Notes: generated from the letters alone by a model not told the origin. 64,000 nt of DNA from Oceanobacillus massiliensis str. N'diop (GCF_000285495.1 NZ_HE610977.1:611018-675017), one strand, 5' to 3'. Shown: positions 51,456 through 60,127, counted from the stretch's first letter. Numbers and translations are program-made.

Positions 51456-53203
51456 TAGTTTGCCACCTCCCCGTCTTCAAGTTGCTGCTGCTGATACTGT
51501 TCCTTATACCAGCCATTTCGCTTCATTAATTCTTCATGTGTGCCTTCTTCTATAATTTTGCCGCCTTCCAGCACAATAATATGATCTGCATGGGTAACTG
51601 CTGACATACGATGTGCTGCTATAAAGGTCGTTTTATTTTTCCTTTCTCTTCTTAAATGCTCAATAATTTTAGCTTCCGTCTTTCCATCCACAGCTGACAT
51701 GGAATCATCGAGTATTAGTATTTCCGGATTTTTTATGAAGGCTCTTGCCAATGCGACCCGTTGTTTCTGTCCTCCAGATAATGTAATTCCACTTTCACCA
51801 ACCTGTGTATCGAGACCATTTGGAAGCTGTTTCATATCCTTAAGAAAATACGCAAGATCCATTACCCTAAATATCTCTTCATCGGTTGCATCCGGATTTC
51901 CAAACTGAATATTTTCTCTGATAGTTTTAGAAAACATCATCTGATCCTGTGGAACATATCCAATCCAGCTTCGGATGGCTTCTAAATTGATTTCATCCAG
52001 ATTCGTATCTGAAATCCTTATTTCACCAATGATGCCCGGATACTGTCTTAAAAGTAATTTAAATAACGTTGTTTTCCCTGCACCTGTTTTGCCTACGACA
52101 CCAATTGTTTGGCCTCTCTCAACGTACAGCGAAATATTTTCCAATTGCTTCCTTTCCACTCCAGGATAGGAGAAGGAGACATTTTTAAAGTCAATGGAAT
52201 CTACCGCGCCGACCATTTTTGGCTGTTGTGGATTCTTTACATCTGCTTCATAGGATATCGTCTCATTTACTCGGTCCAAAGAGGCGTTGCCTCGCTGCAG
52301 AATATTGATCAATTCCCCTACTGCAAACATTGGCCAGATCAGCATTCCAAGATATACGTTAAATGTCACCAAATCTCCGAGAGTCATGGCACTTTCGAAT
52401 ACAAGAAATGCACCATAACCGAGTCCGATTGTGTAAGATAATCCGACGAGTATCTTCATTGTAGGCTCAAACAATGCATCGATTTTTGCAACTTCAATAT
52501 TTTTATTGTATACATTGTCTGTCATAGCCTGGAATCTATCCGCATCCTGTTTTTCCTGGACAAAGGCACGAATGACCCGTACTCCCCGAATTGATTCCAG
52601 TACTTCATTATTCATATTTCCAAATGCTGCCTGTGCTTCTGTAAATCTGGAATGAATAGCTGAACCATATTTATTCATCACGACAGCCATAACCGGTAAT
52701 GGAATTAAAGCCGCCAAGGTTAGTTCCCAACTAATCGTAAAGCCCATCATCGCGACAATCATCAGCATAAAGACACTCGAATCAACTAGTGTAAGCACAC
52801 CGAATCCCGCAGTCTGACTGATTGCTTTCAGATCATTGGTCGATCTTGCCATAAGATCTCCTGTACGGTATTTACCATAAAATGTCGGTGTCATTTTAAG
52901 GAAATGGGAAATCAATCGACTCCGCATCCATCTTTCCAGAATGACAGCTCCCCCGAAAAGCGTGTAATCCCATAAAAAGGAAATTGCATAGTGTACGACA
53001 ATCAGCACTAGATAGCTGATTATTAACACAATCAGCAGCTGCGCTGTCAAAGAATCAAATTGTATTTGATCAATCGTAAACCCTACGATTTTGGGTGGAA
53101 TCAGTCCAACCGCACTTGCGATAATTAATGAAATAATAGCTAATAAATACCTTTTCCAATAATGTTTAAAGAACCAATCCAGTTTTTTAAAAACCTGAAA
53201 CAT
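51455..53203 (-). CDS. bmrC: Multidrug ABC exporter half-transporter BmrC (YheI)
   Basis: Partner of BmrD (582 aa), exporting drugs from the membrane. Six membrane helices (about 15-310) are followed by an NBD with Walker A GKTGAGKTT, canonical signature LSGGQKQRVALARAF and Walker B ILILDDSMSAVD. The catalytic Glu is replaced by Asp, the known BmrC asymmetry. The frame is open to 53293, but ATG 53203 (MFQVFKKLDWFFKHYW) has GAGGGTGA upstream. It lies behind a leader ORF and two terminators, i.e. attenuation control. Confidence 0.93.
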   Translation of the reverse strand: MFQVFKKLDWFFKHYWKRYLLAIISLIIASAVGLIPPKIVGFTIDQIQFDSLTAQLLIVLIISYLVLIVVHYAISFLWDYTLFGGAVILERWMRSRLISHFLKMTPTFYGKYRTGDLMARSTNDLKAISQTAGFGVLTLVDSSVFMLMIVAMMGFTISWELTLAALIPLPVMAVVMNKYGSAIHSRFTEAQAAFGNMNNEVLESIRGVRVIRAFVQEKQDADRFQAMTDNVYNKNIEVAKIDALFEPTMKILVGLSYTIGLGYGAFLVFESAMTLGDLVTFNVYLGMLIWPMFAVGELINILQRGNASLDRVNETISYEADVKNPQQPKMVGAVDSIDFKNVSFSYPGVERKQLENISLYVERGQTIGVVGKTGAGKTTLFKLLLRQYPGIIGEIRISDTNLDEINLEAIRSWIGYVPQDQMMFSKTIRENIQFGNPDATDEEIFRVMDLAYFLKDMKQLPNGLDTQVGESGITLSGGQKQRVALARAFIKNPEILILDDSMSAVDGKTEAKIIEHLRRERKNKTTFIAAHRMSAVTHADHIIVLEGGKIIEEGTHEELMKRNGWYKEQYQQQQLEDGEVAN

Positions 53204-53245
53204 CTCTTCACCCTCTTCTCTCTCTCTATTTGCAACAAAAAATAA

Positions 53246-53266
53246 GCATACGCCTATGACGTATGC
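53246..53266 (-). terminator. Second leader terminator before bmrC
   Basis: GCATACG / CGTATGC stem, 7-nt loop; minus strand followed by TTATTTTTTG; 43 bp upstream of the bmrC start. Confidence 0.8.
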
Positions 53267-53303
53267 ATACAGTTGGACATAATTCGCCCACAATATAACA
53301 AAA

Positions 53304-53325
53304 GGTCACAGACATATGTGTGACC
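53304..53325 (-). terminator. Attenuator terminator (arms 3:4) before bmrC
   Basis: Minus strand GGTCACA / TGTGACC stem followed by TTTTGTTAT. Arm 3 can pair alternatively with an identical GTGACC inside the leader ORF (53391-53386). Confidence 0.8.
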
Positions 53326-53358
53326 CTTAAATGATAAATTAACTTTTGCACTTATGTA

Positions 53359-53442
53359 CTAAAAGACAAACTCATTCAAAGTGAAGGTCACAGAAAATAA
53401 TATAAAGTTTGATGACTGATTATGATTAATTACGTTTTCCAT
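53359..53442 (-). CDS. BmrB-like regulatory leader peptide (27 aa)
   Basis: Short ORF MENVINHNQSSNFILFSVTF plus TLNEFVF, with an optimal AAAGGAGG ribosome site 7-8 nt before ATG 53442. It lies 155 bp upstream of bmrC in the position of B. subtilis bmrB, whose translation controls bmrCD by ribosome-mediated attenuation. Codons 18-19 (GTG ACC) form arm 2 of a four-arm GGTCAC / GTGACC set, so ribosome position decides which hairpin forms. The sequence is not obviously similar to BmrB; the call rests on architecture. Confidence 0.82.
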   Translation of the reverse strand: MENVINHNQSSNFILFSVTFTLNEFVF

Positions 53443-53529
53443 GGTAGTGACCTCCTTTCGTTTTTTAATTCTCAATAATTATAGTATTTAGAAATTTTTT
53501 CGTCAAGAGTTTTTTTAATCTTTTTTAAA

Positions 53530-53580
53530 TATCGCAGGAAAGAGACAGCCTGGAGCATAAATCGGCCGAAGCTGATTCAT
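53530..53580. repeat. Short remnant of large repeat (B-unit 3' end)
   Basis: GAAAGAGACAGCCTGGAGC and ATAAATCGGCCGAAGCTG match the end of the B unit at 19600-19635 (GAAAGAGACTGTCCGGAGC, GAAATCGGCCGTTGCTG). Confidence 0.6.
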
Positions 53581-53610
53581 AAGCCTACGTAAATAAAATG
53601 ATAACAAGAA

Positions 53611-53646
53611 AAAAGAGAATGCATCAAAAGGCTTGAGTCATTCTCT
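53611..53646 (-). terminator. Terminator of the zinc-ribbon gene
   Basis: GAGAATG / CATTCTC stem with a 17-nt partly paired loop; minus strand followed by TTTTTTC. Confidence 0.85.
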
Positions 53647-53667
53647 TGAAATATAGAGGGGGTAAAC

Positions 53668-53904
53668 TCAATTCATTTCTGGTTCATATTCGCCTTTCCG
53701 ATTAAGTCCTAGGCTAACCATGTATTCTATTTTATCAATACACACATTAGTCGATTGGGAGATATCTTCAAGAGACGCTAGGGGGTTTTTTCGGATAAAA
53801 TTCCGGATTTGTTCACTATCCTTTAAACAGGTTGGACACATCATAAACAGACTGCTTTCCATTGGCTCTTTGCACAACCGACAATTTCGAACAATATCTT
53901 TCAT
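53668..53904 (-). CDS. Short zinc-ribbon / helical protein (YvyF-like)
   Basis: 78 residues: an N-terminal zinc ribbon with CRLC and CPTC pairs (residues about 8-29), then a helical HTH-like stretch IRKNPLASLEDISQSTNVCIDKIEYMVSLGL reminiscent of the flagellar-operon protein YvyF, but much shorter than it. AGGGGTGAGG lies just upstream of ATG. Monocistronic with a good terminator. Function unknown; DNA or protein binding is inference. Confidence 0.65.
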   Translation of the reverse strand: MKDIVRNCRLCKEPMESSLFMMCPTCLKDSEQIRNFIRKNPLASLEDISQSTNVCIDKIEYMVSLGLNRKGEYEPEMN

Positions 53905-54085
53905 TTCCTCACCCCTTATTAATTTGTACCTTCATATTAACGCACTTCAAAGCGAGATACAACGATATGTGGAAATTTTTAGAAAAATGATTCTTTAGTC
54001 ATATTTCGATTCTTTCTTTCAAATATTTTTCTTATTTGCGGAAAAAGTGCTATAGTTTTTATCATAGAATAAAGGAGTTGATAGC

Positions 54086-54637
54086 ATGCATTTAGATGAA
54101 ATGCTGGAGTACAATAAGCAATTTGTATCCGAGAAAAAATACGAGGCATATGAAACCGATACATATCCAAACAAGAAAATGGTCATATTTACTTGTATGG
54201 AGTCGCGTTTAGTCGAATTGCTGCAGCGGGCATTGAATATTCAAAATGGCGATGTAAAGATGGTTAAAAATGCAGGTGCCATTATACGCAAACCCTTTGA
54301 TAGTATTATGAAAAGTATCCTAGTAGCAGTATTAAAATTAAAAGCTGATGAAGTCGTAGTCATCGGGCACCATGATTGCGGTATGTCAAACGTTGATACC
54401 GAAGAACTCAAACGCACTATCGTTGACCGCGGCATCTCTGAAGACGTGATTAATAGCCTGACACATGGCGGTATTAACTTAGATGATGAGTTTCATGGTT
54501 TTCAAACAGTAGAAGAATCCGTCATGCAGAGTGTATCGATTATTCGCAACCACCCTTTATTGCCGAAAGAGATTAAAGTCCACGGCCTGGTCATCGATCC
54601 TGATACCGGTAAAGTGGATGTCGTCACAAGAGAATAG
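54086..54637 (+). CDS. ytiB: Beta-class carbonic anhydrase YtiB-like
   Basis: Zinc enzyme hydrating CO2 to bicarbonate (183 aa), close to B. subtilis YtiB. Zinc ligands Cys37 (FTCMESR) and the His/Cys of VVIGHHDCGM (about 94-99) are present. The usual catalytic pair CxDxR here reads C-M-E-S-R: Asp replaced by Glu at position 39. LVIDPDTGKVDVV ends the domain. AAAGGAG lies about 8 nt before ATG; a strong terminator follows. Confidence 0.9.
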   Translation: MHLDEMLEYNKQFVSEKKYEAYETDTYPNKKMVIFTCMESRLVELLQRALNIQNGDVKMVKNAGAIIRKPFDSIMKSILVAVLKLKADEVVVIGHHDCGMSNVDTEELKRTIVDRGISEDVINSLTHGGINLDDEFHGFQTVEESVMQSVSIIRNHPLLPKEIKVHGLVIDPDTGKVDVVTRE

Positions 54638-54650
54638 CACTTAACATAAC

Positions 54651-54678
54651 TGCCACTTCAGTTGAAGTGGCAGTTTTT
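54651..54678 (+). terminator. Terminator of ytiB
   Basis: TGCCACTTCA / TGAAGTGGCA stem with a 2-nt loop as drawn (a longer loop if the closing pairs open), followed by TTTTTTA. Confidence 0.92.
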
Positions 54679-54703
54679 TATTTGCATTTAAGCAGAATTA
54701 TTA

Positions 54704-54734
54704 TTCATAAAACCAGAAAGGTTTCGGCATACTA
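54704..54734 (+). promoter_or_regulatory. Candidate SigG promoter of gerABC
   Basis: TTCATA, 18-nt spacer, CATACTA: the -10 matches the forespore SigG consensus exactly. It lies 34 bp before the gerA start, as expected for a germinant receptor operon. Confidence 0.6.
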
Positions 54735-54767
54735 ACCAAATAAGAACTGCTAGTTCTGGAGGTTCCC

Positions 54768-56270
54768 ATGAGAAAAAATCGCAAAAGCAAATCAACTGAA
54801 ATCTTCCCGCTCAAAATCGATCAGCTGGAACCAATGCTGCAAAATAAATTTGATAGTAACAATGATTTAAGCTTTTCTGTATACGAACACCAAAACAAGA
54901 AAATTGCAGTATTTTATATCCCACATCTAGTGGCACCAGATAAAGTGGAGAACTTATTGCTTAAGTCATTGCTCGAAAGCAATTCCGATTGGACCGCTAC
55001 GGCCATCTTAAATAATATTCCGTTAAGCTTTGGTCAAGAGATAAGCAAATTGGAAGAGATACTGACTGAACTTGTCAGTGGCAAAGTCTTTATTTATATA
55101 GAAGATGAAGATACTGCCGTCAATTATATGATGTTAAATGTTGAAAAAAGGTCATTGTCAAAGGCAGAAACTGAAACCGTCGTTATCGGCCCTCAAGTTG
55201 CTTTTACAGAATCCATTGTTACAAATATAAATATTTTACGCTGGCGTATCCGTACTCCCGATTTAGTATTGGAAAAAATCATGGTTGGAAAAAGATACCC
55301 AAGGGAGGTACGACTGGTCTATGTAAAATCAGTAGCAAATGAAACCGATGTTAATACCATGCGCCAGCGGATACAGGAATTGGATATAGACGAGATTGAG
55401 GATAACAATGTATTAATGCAATTTATAGAGGATTCCTCTGTCACTATATTCCCGCAGTTCTATTCTACAGAGCTTCCAGACCGTGCATCTTACGCAATAA
55501 CCAAGGGAAGAGTCGGTGTGTTGATGGAGAACAGCCCGAATGCAATTTTGGCCCCTTCTACCATTTTTTCCTTTTTTGAATCAACCGAAGATATTTACAT
55601 GCGCTGGAATCTAGGTTCTTTTTTAAGAATATTAAGGTTTGTTGCAATGTTTATTTCGATTACACTGACCCCCCTGTATGTTGCAGGAGTTACCTACCAT
55701 TTTGAAACGATTCCTACACAATTGCTTGTTTCTGTGGGGCAATCACGGGCGAGTGTTCCATTCCCGCCGATATTCGAGGCAATTTTTTTGGAATTGATGA
55801 TTGAACTTTTAAGGGAGGCTGGCGCACGGCTGCCTACCAAGGTTGGTCAAACAATCGGTATCGTTGGTGGTGTTGTCGTCGGTACTGCTGCCGTGCAGGC
55901 CGGAATAACCAGTAACATATTGATCATTTTTATTACAATAAGCGCTCTGGCATCCTTCACTTCCCCAAGCTATCTGATGGGTACGACAATTCGCTTACTG
56001 CGGTTTCCGATGATACTCCTTGCAGGTATGCTAGGAATCATCGGTATTATGTTTGGATTAAGCTTCCTGATCATTCACCTATTAAGGATAACTTCACTGG
56101 GGAGACCATATCTTTCACCGATTTACCCATTCAGGTGGATGGATCTGAATAAGGCTTTATTCCGGCTGCCCCAGCAATTTCAAGGAAAGCGCTTTGTTTC
56201 CTATCGCCCAAAGGAATTGCTCCGTTTTAAAAAGAGAAAAGGTATGGAAAAAAAAGACATCGATGAATAG
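54768..56270 (+). CDS. Spore germination receptor A subunit (GerA family)
   Basis: A subunit of a Ger nutrient receptor (500 aa) in the spore inner membrane. A large cytoplasmic N-terminal domain (about 1-275) includes ERRSLSKAETE-like EKRSLSKAETETVVIGPQVAFTESIVTNINILRWRI. The membrane domain has five or so helices (about 280-460), with PFPPIFEAIFLELMIELLREAGARLPTKVGQTIGIVGGVVVG typical of GerAA/GerKA. GGAGG lies 5-6 nt before ATG. First gene of gerABC; its stop overlaps an upstream GTG of the B gene. Confidence 0.95.
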   Translation: MRKNRKSKSTEIFPLKIDQLEPMLQNKFDSNNDLSFSVYEHQNKKIAVFYIPHLVAPDKVENLLLKSLLESNSDWTATAILNNIPLSFGQEISKLEEILTELVSGKVFIYIEDEDTAVNYMMLNVEKRSLSKAETETVVIGPQVAFTESIVTNINILRWRIRTPDLVLEKIMVGKRYPREVRLVYVKSVANETDVNTMRQRIQELDIDEIEDNNVLMQFIEDSSVTIFPQFYSTELPDRASYAITKGRVGVLMENSPNAILAPSTIFSFFESTEDIYMRWNLGSFLRILRFVAMFISITLTPLYVAGVTYHFETIPTQLLVSVGQSRASVPFPPIFEAIFLELMIELLREAGARLPTKVGQTIGIVGGVVVGTAAVQAGITSNILIIFITISALASFTSPSYLMGTTIRLLRFPMILLAGMLGIIGIMFGLSFLIIHLLRITSLGRPYLSPIYPFRWMDLNKALFRLPQQFQGKRFVSYRPKELLRFKKRKGMEKKDIDE

Positions 56271-56281
56271 TGGGAGATTGT

Positions 56282-57388
56282 ATGGATATTAATGTAAAAA
56301 AGAAAATTAACCTGACTTTTGAAGCATTCTATTTATTCTTCATCATTTCTTCCATCCAATTAGGGGTTGGAATAATGGGCGCCCCAAAGTTTATCTTCGC
56401 AGAAGCGCACCAGGATTCATGGATATCCATTATCCTCATGACTGGTTATATTATCGTTATTCTATTGGTTATGCTTTATATCCTGAGACAATATGAAAAT
56501 GCCGACATCATCGGAATTCAAATGGATCTTTTTGGAAAATGGATTGGCGGACTACTTGGCACTGTCTATATCGTATATTTCGCAATGACACTATTCTCTG
56601 TGATCATTACGTATATCGAAGTAGTTAAGGTTTTTATTTTTCCTGAGATCAGTTCCTTTATATTGGGTTTGATTCTCATTATTCTCGTCGTATATACCGT
56701 ACTTGGCGGGATAAGGATTATTGTAGGTGTCTGTTTTTTATTTTTCATCCTTACCCAATGGTTGCTGTTTCTATTGATTGAACCTGCTATGCAGATTGAT
56801 TTTTTGCATTTCCAGCCAATATTTGGCACATCGGCAATTGAAATCTTAAAGGGCGCCAAAGCGACCTCTTATACATTCATTGGCTTTGAAATATTTTTTA
56901 TGCTTTACCCTTTCATACAGAATAAGGAAAAGATAAAATTGCCTCTCCTTTTAGGAGCGGTTTGGTCAGGTTTAATCGTACTCTTCACAACCTTCATTGC
57001 CATTGGATTTTTCAGTTCAGAACAGCTGTTAAGAAGAGAATGGGCCTTACTAGCCCTATTTAAGATCCAGACCTTTTCTTTTGTCGAACGTTTCGATTTC
57101 GTTGTAGTGGCAGAATGGATGATGGTTATTGTTCCGAATATGGTTCTCCTCATGTGGGGGATTACATATAGCATGAAGAGAGTTTATCGGGTGCCACAGA
57201 AACTTTCCTTGTATATAACAGCTATTGTACTCCTAATCGGCTCTACTTTCATCGATCACCATTTTCAAATACAAAAGATTATTGATTATGTAGCCCAGCT
57301 TGGGTTCTGGCTTGTGTATGTCTATCCATTACTTCTTCTCCCACTTGTCATCATCAAGAAAAAACGGCGTACCTCAGGAAGCAGGTGA
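56282..57388 (+). CDS. Spore germination receptor B subunit (GerB family)
   Basis: Amino-acid-permease-like B subunit (368 aa), about ten membrane helices, of the APC superfamily; B subunits bind the germinant. The N-terminal segment ISSIQLGVGIMGAPKFIFAEAHQDSWISI carries the unwound-helix region around GVGI. GTG 56270 is in frame, but ATG 56282 with GGGAG 5-6 nt upstream is preferred. It is followed at 4 bp by gerC. The specific germinant cannot be read from sequence. Confidence 0.94.
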   Translation: MDINVKKKINLTFEAFYLFFIISSIQLGVGIMGAPKFIFAEAHQDSWISIILMTGYIIVILLVMLYILRQYENADIIGIQMDLFGKWIGGLLGTVYIVYFAMTLFSVIITYIEVVKVFIFPEISSFILGLILIILVVYTVLGGIRIIVGVCFLFFILTQWLLFLLIEPAMQIDFLHFQPIFGTSAIEILKGAKATSYTFIGFEIFFMLYPFIQNKEKIKLPLLLGAVWSGLIVLFTTFIAIGFFSSEQLLRREWALLALFKIQTFSFVERFDFVVVAEWMMVIVPNMVLLMWGITYSMKRVYRVPQKLSLYITAIVLLIGSTFIDHHFQIQKIIDYVAQLGFWLVYVYPLLLLPLVIIKKKRRTSGSR

Positions 57389-57392
57389 AAAA

Positions 57393-58517
57393 ATGTCAAT
57401 TAAGCGAATAGCCATGGCAATATTTCCTTTAATCCTTTTAGCAGCCTGTGTGGAGCCCCATCCAATCGAAAGCCTGGGCATTATCCATACCAGAGGAATC
57501 GATTTATTGGAGGAAAATCAAATTGAAACAACCATTGTTGCATTCGAGTTCGATTCCGAGGCTAAAGAAATAACCTCCATCATTACCGGTAAAGGAAATT
57601 CCATCAATGAGGCATTGGGAGATGCAAGCTTCCATACTCGATTTTCGTTGACCCCCGGACAGCTTCGTGTAGAACTCTATGGGAGGGAGACAGCAGAATC
57701 CGGTATTTTGGAATATATAGCGACATTGGTGCGTGATGCCGGTGTATCAGACACCATGTATTTTGCAGTGAGTGATCAAACTGCTAAAGATCTGATTATT
57801 GATGGACAAGAAAAGCTAACTCCTAATATCGGTCAATTTATCCAGCAGATGATCGAGAAAGAAATTAATGAAGGATCGATACCAAAGTCTTCCTTATATG
57901 ATTTTTCTCGTAAAGCCTTCGAGGTTGGCATTGATCCAATCCTTCCGATTATTGCTATAAATGAGGAAAGACCAGCAATTATAGGTTTGGGAGTATTCGA
58001 AAATGATAAACTTGTAGGTGAAATCAGCCGAGATGACGGATTATTAATAAATCTGTTTCAAAAAAGTCCCACGTCGACCCCTATGGATATCTCGATTCCC
58101 GCTGCACCTTTTGAGAAATATCTGGAGGGAAAGGAAACAGAGGAAATACATCTAAGACTAATGGTTGAAGGCAGTAAGACCAGAAGGAAATTGGTCGATT
58201 ACGATTCTCTTAGCTTTGATGCAGATGTAAAAATTGAAACCGCTATATTCGAGATTTCAGATGCTATTTCATTAAAAAATGAAAAGATGCTTGAACTGCT
58301 GGAAAAAGAAGTCGGGAAAGAATTAACAAGAAGATATGATAAATTACTTGATCAGCTCCAGGAGGTTAATTCAGACCAAATCGGTTTTGGCACGTTATAT
58401 AATGCGAAAACTCGGGACAGGGATCTTAAGGATAAGGAATGGCGGGATAAATACCCTGAGATTACCGTGAATTTTAATGTGAATGTGGAAATCCTCCACT
58501 ATGGAACAATCCAATAA
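57393..58517 (+). CDS. Spore germination receptor C lipoprotein (GerC family)
   Basis: C subunit (374 aa): lipoprotein signal with lipobox LLAAC (Cys at about 18), then Ger(x)C domains (about 22-190 and 205-370). Typical strings are GIDLLEENQIETTIVAFEF, SFHTRFSLTPGQLRVELYG and GLGVFENDKLVGEI. The frame is open from 57300, but ATG 57393 with AGGTGA upstream precedes the signal peptide. Anchored to the spore inner membrane outer face with A and B. Confidence 0.94.
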   Translation: MSIKRIAMAIFPLILLAACVEPHPIESLGIIHTRGIDLLEENQIETTIVAFEFDSEAKEITSIITGKGNSINEALGDASFHTRFSLTPGQLRVELYGRETAESGILEYIATLVRDAGVSDTMYFAVSDQTAKDLIIDGQEKLTPNIGQFIQQMIEKEINEGSIPKSSLYDFSRKAFEVGIDPILPIIAINEERPAIIGLGVFENDKLVGEISRDDGLLINLFQKSPTSTPMDISIPAAPFEKYLEGKETEEIHLRLMVEGSKTRRKLVDYDSLSFDADVKIETAIFEISDAISLKNEKMLELLEKEVGKELTRRYDKLLDQLQEVNSDQIGFGTLYNAKTRDRDLKDKEWRDKYPEITVNFNVNVEILHYGTIQ

Positions 58518-58520
58518 AAG

Positions 58521-58552
58521 CAGTTCAATATTCAATTTGGACTGTTTTTTTA
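58521..58552 (+). terminator. Terminator of gerABC
   Basis: CAGTTCAA / TTGGACTG stem (one G-U), 8-nt loop, followed by TTTTTTT. Confidence 0.85.
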
Positions 58553-58571
58553 TATCTAATGAAAAAATAAG

Positions 58572-58600
58572 TTGAAGTTACTAATTGAAAGTGCTAGTAT
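58572..58600 (+). promoter_or_regulatory. SigA-type promoter of the marR-MMPL operon
   Basis: TTGAAG (58572-58577), 17-nt spacer, TAGTAT (58595-58600). Confidence 0.7.
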
Positions 58601-58603
58601 GTA

Positions 58604-58640
58604 ATAGTTCACGTATCGAACTATTCACTATATGAACTAT
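58604..58640 (+). promoter_or_regulatory. Palindromic operator for the MarR regulator
   Basis: ATAGTTC (58604-58610) and GAACTAT (58618-58624) form perfect 7-bp arms around ACGTATC, right at the expected transcription start; a third GAACTAT half-site occurs at 58634-58640. A geometry typical of MarR autorepression. Confidence 0.7.
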
Positions 58641-58658
58641 AAGGAGATGAGTAAGCAT

Positions 58659-59108
58659 ATGGATTTAAAATCATTGGTTGCCCGCTATCAGAATGCATCT
58701 AATGCTATTTATAGAAGCTTAAATGTAATCTTAAAAGAAAAAGTACATTCAGATATAACGACAGACCAGTTCTCTACCCTTAACCAGATTCTAAAGCAAG
58801 AACAGTGTACAAGTACAGATATTGCTTCTGCTTTTGGAATTGGCAAAAGTGCGGTCACTGCACAAATTAACAGACTTCACGCAAAAGGATTGATCAAACG
58901 GAAACGTGATGAAGCTGACCGCAGAGTGATTTATCTTTCTGTTACAGATAAGGGTAAGGAATTTGTCGAGTATACCCAAGACAAAGTGTACTCCTATATT
59001 GGTGAGCACTTATCCCATTTCGAGGAGGAAGAAATCATAGAATTTATGAGGTCATTGGAAAAACTGGCAAATCTTATGGAAAACAATAAAGAGGTGGACG
59101 GACAATGA
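58659..59108 (+). CDS. MarR family transcriptional regulator
   Basis: Winged-helix repressor (149 aa): HTH CTSTDIASAFGIGKSAVTAQINRLHAKGLIKRKRDEADRRVIYLSVTDKG (about 50-100) with flanking dimerisation helices. The frame starts at 58632, but AAGGAG at 58641-58646 can only serve ATG 58659 (spacing 12 nt), giving MDLKSLVARYQN. The stop overlaps the next ATG (ATGA). Adjacent to an MMPL exporter as in B. subtilis ydgG-ydgH, so it probably represses that exporter. Confidence 0.9.
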   Translation: MDLKSLVARYQNASNAIYRSLNVILKEKVHSDITTDQFSTLNQILKQEQCTSTDIASAFGIGKSAVTAQINRLHAKGLIKRKRDEADRRVIYLSVTDKGKEFVEYTQDKVYSYIGEHLSHFEEEEIIEFMRSLEKLANLMENNKEVDGQ

Positions 59109-60127
59109 AGCATATTATTAAATTTCGCTGGTTAATTGCCATTGCCTGGATTGCCGTTGCAGTTGGTTTATTCATCACTGCTCCGAATCTTCAGGACCTG
59201 GTAAGAGATAAAGGACAAATAGCTGTCCCCGAAGGATCGCCATCCCAGGAAGCTCAGAATCTATTAGAAAGTATGTCATCGGACAGCAGTGAAGATAATG
59301 CAAGTTCCGTGCTGGTTTTTCATGATGAAGATGGTATAGATGAATCCGAAAAAGAAGAAATTGCAGCAGCTGCTGACATTCTGAAAGAAAAACAGGATGA
59401 ACTAGCAATTTCTGATATTCTTGCATTCAACGAGGATTCATTAATCGAAGAACAAACCGTTTCAGAAGATGGAACAACCATCATGATTCCTTTTCAGGTC
59501 TCACTAGAAGATCAAGATGTGGATGAGGCTAGGGAGAATATTTATCAGGCAGTTGAAGATATTCATGTTGACCATGAGTTGACTGGAGAAAAATTTATTT
59601 CCCAGGATATTATCAAGAATTCTGAAGAAGGACTAAAGCGGACTGAAATGATTACCGTTGGTTTAATTTTAGTTATCCTGCTTGTCGTCTTCAAATCCTT
59701 TGTAGCACCATTTGTTCCTTTACTGACTGTCGGTATTAGTTATTTGGCAGCACAGGGAATCGTTTCAATATTGGCGGATAAGGTGGATTTCCCACTATCA
59801 TCTTTCACCCAAATCTTTATGGTCGTGGTCATGTTTGGTATTGGGACCGATTATTGTATTTTGCTTATCAGTCGATTTAAGGAAGAGGTGGCAAACAATG
59901 ATTCGATTCAGGATGCCGTTCTAGCAACCTATAAATCTGGCGGGAGAACGATCTTCTTTGCAGGCATTGTCGTATTGATCGGTTTTTCCACTATCGGTCT
60001 TTCAACCTTTTCACTCTATCAATCTGCTGTTGCAGTTGCCGTAGGGGTTGCGGTTGTTTTAATAGCTCTGGCCACATTGGTTCCTTTTTCCTTGTTGTTT
60101 TGGGAAAAAATTGTTTTGGCCGTTTGA
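59105..60127 (+). CDS. MMPL-family exporter, N-terminal part (frame-disrupted gene)
   Basis: First 340 residues of an RND/MMPL transporter: helix 1 (about 7-25), an extracytoplasmic domain (about 30-180) and five helices (about 185-335) with GIGTDYCILLISRFKEE, the conserved helix-4 motif. It stops at TGA 60125-60127, just after a six-A run, while the remaining two thirds of the protein continues one frame over. GAGGTGG precedes ATG, overlapping marR. B. subtilis YdgH, the likely relative, is one uninterrupted protein. Confidence 0.85.
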   Translation: MKHIIKFRWLIAIAWIAVAVGLFITAPNLQDLVRDKGQIAVPEGSPSQEAQNLLESMSSDSSEDNASSVLVFHDEDGIDESEKEEIAAAADILKEKQDELAISDILAFNEDSLIEEQTVSEDGTTIMIPFQVSLEDQDVDEARENIYQAVEDIHVDHELTGEKFISQDIIKNSEEGLKRTEMITVGLILVILLVVFKSFVAPFVPLLTVGISYLAAQGIVSILADKVDFPLSSFTQIFMVVVMFGIGTDYCILLISRFKEEVANNDSIQDAVLATYKSGGRTIFFAGIVVLIGFSTIGLSTFSLYQSAVAVAVGVAVVLIALATLVPFSLLFWEKIVLAV

